The translations under genes and the position numbers were made by a program. From Bacteroidales bacterium UBA1035 (GTDB taxonomy: Bacteria > Bacteroidota > Bacteroidia > Bacteroidales > Dysgonomonadaceae), in assembly GCA_002316835.1 (NCBI GenBank), contig DCEG01000014.1, positions 33,116-70,445 on the forward strand: 37,330 bases of DNA, written 5' to 3'. Numbering within the stretch: the first letter of the stretch is position 1; each line of letters starts with the position of its first letter. Under the pieces are notes generated by a model, which was given only the letters and a program-made list of their open reading frames with translations, was not told the origin of the DNA and ran no database searches. Below are positions 32,150-37,330 of this stretch, one piece after another.

Positions 32150-33235
32150 ATGTCAGAAAACTCATTATTAGATAAGCTTGATCATTTGGTAACCCGTTTC
32201 GAGGAAATAGGTACATTAATAACAGATCCAACGATAATTAGTGATATGAAGCGCTTTGTGAAACTCAACAAAGAATATCGTGATCTGGAAGAAATTGTAG
32301 ATGCCCGAAACGAATACAAGCAGGCGTTGGATTCAATTGAAGAAGCTAAATTAATCTTAGATACGGAATCGGATAACGATTTACGAACCCTCGCCAACGA
32401 AGAGCTTTCTACAAACACAGAGAAACTCCCGGAAATGGAAGAAAAAATTAAGTTTTTACTAATTCCTGCCGATCCGGAAGATGCTAAAAACGTGGTTATG
32501 GAAATTCGCGGAGGTACAGGTGGTGATGAAGCTGCTATATTCGCCGGAGATTTGTACAGGATGTACGTAAAGTACTGCGAAATAAAAGGTTGGAGAACAG
32601 AGGTTACCAGTATTTCCGAAGGAAGTTCCGGTGGCTTTAAAGAAATAGTTTTCAAGGTTACGGGTGAAGACGTTTATGGAACATTAAAATACGAATCGGG
32701 TGTGCATCGGGTGCAACGAGTTCCGGCAACAGAAACACAGGGGCGTGTACATACATCTGCCGCTACTGTTGCCGTTCTGCCTGAAGCAGAAGAATTTGAT
32801 TTGGAGCTCAACCCTGCCGACATCGATTTTCACACTGCACGCTCCAGCGGTGCCGGCGGACAAAACGTGAACAAAGTAGAAACCAAAGTGCAGCTTACAC
32901 ACAAACCATCAGGAATTGTGGTAGTTTGTCAGCAGGCTCGCTCGCAATTAGCGAATCGGGAACTGGCCATGCAGATGTTGCGAACCAAACTTTACGATAT
33001 CGAGTTAACCAAGCGACAAGGCGATATCGCTTCACGGCGTAAAACAATGGTTTCAACAGGTGACAGATCGGCAAAAATACGCACCTATAACTATCCGCAG
33101 GGTCGAATTACCGATCATCGCATCAATTATACCATTTATAATCTTCCCGCATTTATGGATGGTGATATTCAGGACGTTATTGATGAGTTAATTGTGAGTG
33201 AAAATGCAGAGAGAATGAAGGCCGCTGAAATTTAA
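32150..33235 (+). CDS. prfA: Peptide chain release factor 1
   Basis: RF1 ends translation at UAA and UAG. The 361-aa protein carries the stop-codon recognition tripeptide PAT (192-194, in VQRVPATETQGRVHTS), which separates it from RF2 (SPF), and the catalytic GGQ (236-238, in SSGAGGQNVNKVET). The helical N-terminal domain and acidic GTGGDEA motif are normal, and the C-terminus contains RTYNYPQGRITDHR. The ATG at 32150 lies just after a set of small palindromes that may influence its translation. Confidence 0.97.
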   Translation: MSENSLLDKLDHLVTRFEEIGTLITDPTIISDMKRFVKLNKEYRDLEEIVDARNEYKQALDSIEEAKLILDTESDNDLRTLANEELSTNTEKLPEMEEKIKFLLIPADPEDAKNVVMEIRGGTGGDEAAIFAGDLYRMYVKYCEIKGWRTEVTSISEGSSGGFKEIVFKVTGEDVYGTLKYESGVHRVQRVPATETQGRVHTSAATVAVLPEAEEFDLELNPADIDFHTARSSGAGGQNVNKVETKVQLTHKPSGIVVVCQQARSQLANRELAMQMLRTKLYDIELTKRQGDIASRRKTMVSTGDRSAKIRTYNYPQGRITDHRINYTIYNLPAFMDGDIQDVIDELIVSENAERMKAAEI

Positions 33236-33270
33236 ATGTAAAAAATAACACATTTTATTTTGAAATACCA

Positions 33271-33996
33271 ATGAAACAAAAGAACATTACACTTTCACTA
33301 CTGTTGCTGTGCTTAACGGCATCATTATCGGCACAATTTGTTGATCAAAAAACTCCCCGGTTTCGTATAAGCGCATCCGGAGGATTGGGTTATCTGATCG
33401 CAAGCGGTCAGGAAGATATTAGTGGCGTTGTTAATAAAGAAGCCATTGATAAAGCAAACAGAGACCTTCGTTTAGCTACAAATCTAAACAGTGACGCATA
33501 TTATCTGTTCGAAGAAGGTTGGGGGCTCGGCGTTAAATATCTGTTTCAAAAAACTTCTGCCGAAGCTGATGATATAATTGTAGATATTCAGGACAATGCT
33601 CATTATATGGTCATGGATATTTGGGAAAAAGATTATGTTAACTATGTTGGTCCATCTCTATTTGGATATTCTACTGTGGGGAACAATGATAATCTGTTTT
33701 TGATTTCATCGTTGAGTTTTGGATACGCGTGGTTGCGCAGTGAAGCTTATGTATTAAATCAAAATGTTCTCGTTACAGGAGGAAATTTTGGAATGAATGC
33801 TGAGATAGGTTTGGATTATTTATTTACCCCAAGCTTTGGTGTTGGAGTAAATTTGGGTTACCTGATGAGTTATTTCAGTAAAGTGAAAATGACTGATGGA
33901 GTTAACAAGGTAGAACAAACTTTAGACAAAGACTCCCGCTATAATGCATCGAATGTTCACTTATCAATTGGATTACGTTACTATTTAAACAAGTAA
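33271..33996 (+). CDS. Secreted protein of unknown function, likely small outer membrane beta-barrel
   Basis: The 241-aa protein was not recognised as a named family. It has a signal peptide (residues 1 to about 21, ending SLSAQ), alternating hydrophobic strands rich in Gly, Tyr and Leu (FRISASGGLGYLIASG, EEGWGLGVKYLF, SSLSFGYAWLRSEAY, FGMNAEIGLDYLF, FGVGVNLGYLMSYF) and a final strand VHLSIGLRYYLNK. This is the pattern of an outer membrane beta-barrel of about eight strands, though its end is less aromatic than a classical C-terminal signal. It starts 35 bases after prfA, and the following lipoprotein begins four bases after its stop, so the two are probably co-expressed. Confidence 0.72.
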   Translation: MKQKNITLSLLLLCLTASLSAQFVDQKTPRFRISASGGLGYLIASGQEDISGVVNKEAIDKANRDLRLATNLNSDAYYLFEEGWGLGVKYLFQKTSAEADDIIVDIQDNAHYMVMDIWEKDYVNYVGPSLFGYSTVGNNDNLFLISSLSFGYAWLRSEAYVLNQNVLVTGGNFGMNAEIGLDYLFTPSFGVGVNLGYLMSYFSKVKMTDGVNKVEQTLDKDSRYNASNVHLSIGLRYYLNK

Positions 33997-34000
33997 TGCC

Positions 34001-35719
34001 ATGAAAAATATATTATTTTTATTCGTTTTATTTTTGACCGCATTTACAATTTCATGCGATGACTCGTTTCTTGATGAAAATAAGAAACGAATGGAAGGTT
34101 ATAATTTGGATGTTCCATTGTTTGTGGAACCCGTAAGCCAGTTTACCGAAGTTTCCATTACCCTACCCGATTTAAAAAACAAAGATTTCAAGGTTTTTCA
34201 GTACCCAAAAATTATTCATTTCGAATCTTTTGATGGCAGTATAGATGAAACGGGAAAGTTGACACTCAAAATTAAAGTGGATGCATTTGATAGACCTCTT
34301 CAAATAGAACCGATTAATTTAGGTAATATTATTTTAAATATTGAGGAGTTTGGTCTCTTATCTATTAAAGTTCAAAGCGTGAATTGGGGTACACCAAATG
34401 TCTCTATATCAGATAATTTAATTGATTTCGATATTGATTACAATGATAGGATTTTCGAGATAAGAAATTCTGCAACAGGTGTGCTATTCTATAAACTTGT
34501 AAAAAAACCTTCGTGGATAAAAGAAATCAGAAATTATTATATTTCAAATGATTTTATAGAAATTGACAGCGTTAAGGCTTTAGGGCCCGGTGGCATTATG
34601 CCTTGTCTGATCTCCACAAATATCGAAAATTTAACCCCGGGAGTGCACGAAGATGTAATTGTTTTCGAAACATCCGATCCTGCAAATCCAGTACTTACTA
34701 TTAATGTGAAAATAAGAATAAGGTCTTACGAAAATCCTACGTCAATGATTCCTATAGAAGGAACCGTTATGGATGCAGAATTTGATAAAAGTACAAATAC
34801 ACTATTTTTTGTTACTCAAAATCCTGCAAAATTGACCTCATACAACATTGTTTCGAAAATAAAAAAAGAAAAATTATTAGATCGAAATCCTTATTGTATA
34901 TCGTTATCGGAAGATAAAACAAAATTGATATTGGGAGCAACGGAAAGACTTGAAATTTACAATCGATCCGACATACAGAAAGAAGAAACAATTGATTTAG
35001 AATTTGTTGTAAGTGATGCTGTGGATGGTAATAACGGATTGTACTATTTTTGCAATCCCAACTATGAAGTTTTCTCCTATAATTCATCAACCAAAACGCT
35101 TTTAAAACACACAAGCGGCTGGGAGTATGTAATAGACGGTGACATTATGTTAAAACTTAAAGGCAAACCATATATCTTATTATCTAAGAAAGGATATTCT
35201 CCTAATGGTATCAAATTGGTAAATATTTCGGATAAGACTAAAATGCAATTTGCTAAGAATTGGCACTCTGGCTTTGGGGATAAATATTGGACTACAGAAG
35301 ATCAGATTTATGTATTTAGCCAAATGGGAACTGTTTACAGGTTACCAAATGAAAATACTGGTACAGATATTTACAAAATAGGACAGTTAATTCCTTACGA
35401 GTCCAGCTATGAATATTTTTATGATTTTAAATGGTTCGAACACTCTGCGGCAACATCTAAAATATGGGCTTCTTATGATTTAAGAGACTGGAGTAAAAAA
35501 AATATTATTATTGGTTTCGACGACAAAACATACGAACGTAAGCAAGAAATAGAAATGAACGACTATGTTGCGACAGTTAACGGCAAAAGAGATTATTATA
35601 TGACGCTCGCACGCTATATATTTTCATCCGGCAGTGGCAATGAAGTAGTTGTTGTTAAAAATGTTACCGAATCCAATGTCAACGCCTGGCACCTCGAAAT
35701 TATTGATGTTACAAAATAA
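34001..35719 (+). CDS. Unrecognised lipoprotein with a BACON-like domain and a propeller-like C-terminus
   Basis: The 572-aa protein has a lipoprotein signal (hydrophobic stretch ending FTISC, acylated Cys at about 19, followed by DDS). Residues about 130-245 resemble a BACON/Ig-like beta sandwich (NSATGVLFYKLVKKPSWIKEI, then LTPGVHEDVIVFETSDPANPVLTINVKIRI). From about 250 the sequence shows repeated strand blades such as DAEFDKSTNTLFFVTQ, YCISLSEDKTKLILGATE and GLYYFCNPNYEVFSYN, suggesting a beta-propeller. BACON domains in Bacteroidota surface proteins often bind glycans or mucin, but no ligand can be assigned. It is codirectional with the barrel gene (four-base gap) and eight bases before pyrF. 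The gene appears more A/T-rich than its neighbours. Confidence 0.75.
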   Translation: MKNILFLFVLFLTAFTISCDDSFLDENKKRMEGYNLDVPLFVEPVSQFTEVSITLPDLKNKDFKVFQYPKIIHFESFDGSIDETGKLTLKIKVDAFDRPLQIEPINLGNIILNIEEFGLLSIKVQSVNWGTPNVSISDNLIDFDIDYNDRIFEIRNSATGVLFYKLVKKPSWIKEIRNYYISNDFIEIDSVKALGPGGIMPCLISTNIENLTPGVHEDVIVFETSDPANPVLTINVKIRIRSYENPTSMIPIEGTVMDAEFDKSTNTLFFVTQNPAKLTSYNIVSKIKKEKLLDRNPYCISLSEDKTKLILGATERLEIYNRSDIQKEETIDLEFVVSDAVDGNNGLYYFCNPNYEVFSYNSSTKTLLKHTSGWEYVIDGDIMLKLKGKPYILLSKKGYSPNGIKLVNISDKTKMQFAKNWHSGFGDKYWTTEDQIYVFSQMGTVYRLPNENTGTDIYKIGQLIPYESSYEYFYDFKWFEHSAATSKIWASYDLRDWSKKNIIIGFDDKTYERKQEIEMNDYVATVNGKRDYYMTLARYIFSSGSGNEVVVVKNVTESNVNAWHLEIIDVTK

Positions 35720-35727
35720 CCATATAT

Positions 35728-36555
35728 ATGACTAAACAACAACTTTTTGCTCAAATTCAGAAAAAGAAATCTTTCCTTTGCGTGGGATTGGATACCGATA
35801 TCAAAAAAATCCCCGAACATCTGCTGGAAAAAGATGATCCGATCTATGCTTTCAACAAGGAGATTATCGATAAAACAGCGCCCTATTGTGTGGCTTATAA
35901 ACCCAACCTCGCTTTCTACGAAAGTCAGGGCATGGCAGGATGGCTGGCGTTCGAAAAAACGGTGGCTTACATTAAACAGCGTTATCCTGATCAGTTTGTG
36001 ATTGCCGATGCCAAACGCGGCGATATAGGAAATACAAGCGAAATGTATGCCCGAACTTTTTTCGAAACCGCTAAGGTGGATGCCGTTACCGTTGCTCCGT
36101 ATATGGGAGAAGACAGCGTTACACCTTTCCTGAATTACGCCGAGAAATGGATTGTTTTGCTCGCTCTCACCAGTAACAAAGGTTCGCATGATTTCCAGTT
36201 TGTTCAGGACCAAAACGGCGAACGAATGTTCGATAAAGTACTTCGCCGGTCGCAGGCATGGGCATCAGTTGATCAAATGATGTACGTCATCGGTGCTACG
36301 CAAGGAAAACTTTTCGAAGACGTGAGAAAACTTGCTCCCGATCATTTTCTGCTCGTTCCCGGTGTGGGTGCTCAGGGCGGTTCGCTGGAAGAGGTTTGCC
36401 GGTATGGAATGAACAAAGAATGCGGTTTGCTTGTAAATTCATCACGCGGAATAATTTATGCAGATAGTACCGAAACCTTTGCTGAAACTGCCGGAAAAGA
36501 AGCGAAAAAGCTACAAGTTGAGATGGCAGAGATGCTGGAAAAATACTTACAGTAA
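35728..36555 (+). CDS. pyrF: Orotidine 5'-phosphate decarboxylase (long form)
   Basis: This enzyme performs the last step of UMP synthesis, decarboxylating OMP. The 275-aa protein is of the longer PyrF subfamily. The catalytic motif DAKRGDIGNT is at residues 94-103, with K96 as the proton donor in the Asp-Lys-Asp network (D94, K96, D99). Other family elements are FLCVGLDTDIKKIP, CVAYKPNLAFYESQG, VTVAPYMGEDSV and LLVPGVGAQGGSLEEV. It begins eight bases after the lipoprotein stop, so it is probably cotranscribed with the upstream genes. Confidence 0.96.
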   Translation: MTKQQLFAQIQKKKSFLCVGLDTDIKKIPEHLLEKDDPIYAFNKEIIDKTAPYCVAYKPNLAFYESQGMAGWLAFEKTVAYIKQRYPDQFVIADAKRGDIGNTSEMYARTFFETAKVDAVTVAPYMGEDSVTPFLNYAEKWIVLLALTSNKGSHDFQFVQDQNGERMFDKVLRRSQAWASVDQMMYVIGATQGKLFEDVRKLAPDHFLLVPGVGAQGGSLEEVCRYGMNKECGLLVNSSRGIIYADSTETFAETAGKEAKKLQVEMAEMLEKYLQ

Positions 36556-36586
36556 TTAGCTCTAAGTTTCGAGTTTTGAGAAATGA

Positions 36587-37123
36587 ATGGATAAAGACCG
36601 GCCGATGAATGCTGTACTCTTGCTGATTCCCGTTATCCTAATTCGTTATCCGATAATGCGGATAATCAGTAAAGATGCTTTTCAACGGGCACAACATGCC
36701 GATTTGAGTGATAGAAAAAGCCGGCTTGCAGCCAATGCATATCAAGCGACGTTAATCCCGATGTTTATCTCGCTGGTTTTCTTCACTATTCATTTCGATG
36801 ATCTATTGAATTATATTGGTTTGGCATTATTTCTTTTAGGGGCAGTTTTGTATGTAAAATCCATTGCAGATTATGCCAAACCTGCCGTAGGCGGAATCAA
36901 CAGAAACGGATTGTATAAATTCTCCCGAAATCCTATGTACGTGGCTTTTTTTGTACATTTTGTGGGAATCGGCTTACTGGCGGAATCGTGGTTATTTTTG
37001 ATGTTATTACTGTTGTTTCAAATTTCGGTTCACTACCTTATCCTTGCCGAAGAACGGTGGTGTGTTGAGAAGTTTGGAGAGGAATATAAGCGTTATATGA
37101 AAGAAGTGAGGAGGTATATTTGA
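36587..37123 (+). CDS. Isoprenylcysteine methyltransferase-like (ICMT/PEMT) membrane protein
   Basis: The 178-aa protein has about four transmembrane helices (about 7-22, 53-69, 73-92 and 122-150) and the membrane methyltransferase signature: GLYKFSRNPMYVAFFVHFVGIGL with the conserved Asn-Pro, then LILAEERWCVEKFGEEYKRYMKEVRRYI. Bacterial members are annotated as ICMT- or phospholipid methyltransferase-like, and their substrates are mostly unknown. The ATG at 36587 is preferred; M7 at 36605 is an alternative. An ATG at 36583 meets a stop at once. It starts 31 bases after pyrF. Confidence 0.85.
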   Translation: MDKDRPMNAVLLLIPVILIRYPIMRIISKDAFQRAQHADLSDRKSRLAANAYQATLIPMFISLVFFTIHFDDLLNYIGLALFLLGAVLYVKSIADYAKPAVGGINRNGLYKFSRNPMYVAFFVHFVGIGLLAESWLFLMLLLLFQISVHYLILAEERWCVEKFGEEYKRYMKEVRRYI

Positions 37124-37128
37124 ATAAA

Positions 37129-37330
37129 ATGAACGGAAAAGTCCCTATTATTCGAAAAGGTGAGTTTAAATTCTATTTAAAACCCGGAATAATAGCCGGA
37201 GTAATTTTAGGTGATTTAGTATTTAAAAATCGTTGTGTGGGGTTTATTCCAAAAGAATATGAGTTCCCGGATTTTAAAGAATGCTTCGATAACGTAATTC
37301 GTATATTGAAAGAAGAAGAACTCTATCCTA
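37129..37330 (+). CDS. Start of an unrecognised gene cut by the window edge
   Basis: From the ATG at 37129 the frame is open to the end of the window: 67 residues beginning MNGKVPIIRKGEFKFYLKPG, then GVILGDLVFKNRCVGFIPKEYEFPDFKECF, with an acidic end (KEEE). It follows the ICMT-like gene by five bases, so it belongs to the same run. No signal peptide, domain or motif was recognised in the visible part, and no function is assigned. Confidence 0.6.
   Translation, partial: MNGKVPIIRKGEFKFYLKPGIIAGVILGDLVFKNRCVGFIPKEYEFPDFKECFDNVIRILKEEELYP

Noticed and set aside
1..37330. T9SS cargo proteins near sprA
   Set aside because: None of the secreted proteins in the window shows a recognisable type IX C-terminal sorting domain; the TPR, barrel and BACON-like proteins end without it.
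1..37330. Mobile element, prophage, CRISPR array, tRNA or rRNA
   Set aside because: No transposase, integrase, regularly spaced repeats, target-site duplications, tRNA-like cloverleafs or rRNA-like sequence were seen on either strand.

Overview
The window looks like a chromosomal segment of a Bacteroidota bacterium, most likely order Bacteroidales. The reasons are a SprA/Sov-type type IX secretion translocon next to ruvA, a long SecA (1098 aa) with a C-terminal zinc tail, a long-form PurM, DUF1460, DUF4105 and WbsX-type proteins, and promoters with the Bacteroidota -7 box TAnnTTTG. No rRNA, tRNA, CRISPR array, transposase, integrase or phage gene was seen. The content is mainly housekeeping and envelope genes. 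The genus cannot be fixed from sequence reading alone; a Dysgonomonadaceae/Porphyromonadaceae-like organism is a guess.

Layout. 1-1453 (+): tail of an unknown gene, a thiol glutathione peroxidase and a secreted DUF1460 amidase-like protein. 1456-4752 (-): ctpA-like protease, CapA-like phosphoesterase and MgtC, read as one run. 4928-8411 (+): VanZ-like membrane protein, TlpA-like lipoprotein, SHOCT-DUF4870 protein overlapping an FtsE-like ATPase, and a WbsX/GH99-like lipoprotein. 8442-16410 (-): ruvA followed by the very large sprA. 16553-18856 (-): cinA, a thioredoxin-like protein and a methyltransferase gene broken by an in-frame stop. 18988-19937: type B L31 (+) convergent with an exported nitroreductase (-). 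20115-29227 (+): a DUF4105 membrane protein, a PafA-like phosphatase that has lost metal ligands, secA and gyrA. 29320-37330 (+): a secreted TPR protein, purM, prfA, an unrecognised barrel/lipoprotein pair, pyrF, an ICMT-like membrane methyltransferase and a truncated final gene.

Functional picture. Much of the segment serves the cell envelope: SecA and SprA move proteins across the inner and outer membranes, CtpA, DUF1460 and FtsE concern wall and periplasm maintenance, and the DUF4105 protein may N-acylate lipoproteins. The rest is information processing (gyrA, ruvA, prfA, rpmE2) and nucleotide synthesis (purM, pyrF).

The points most worth checking are: (1) sprA has no ATG, GTG or TTG that would include its signal peptide; a CTG codon gives a textbook signal sequence. 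(2) The PafA-like protein keeps the nucleophile Thr but lacks the usual Asp-His metal pairs, so it may be a pseudoenzyme. (3) The methyltransferase is broken by a single TAA. (4) An unrecognised surface-protein pair sits inside the prfA-pyrF run.
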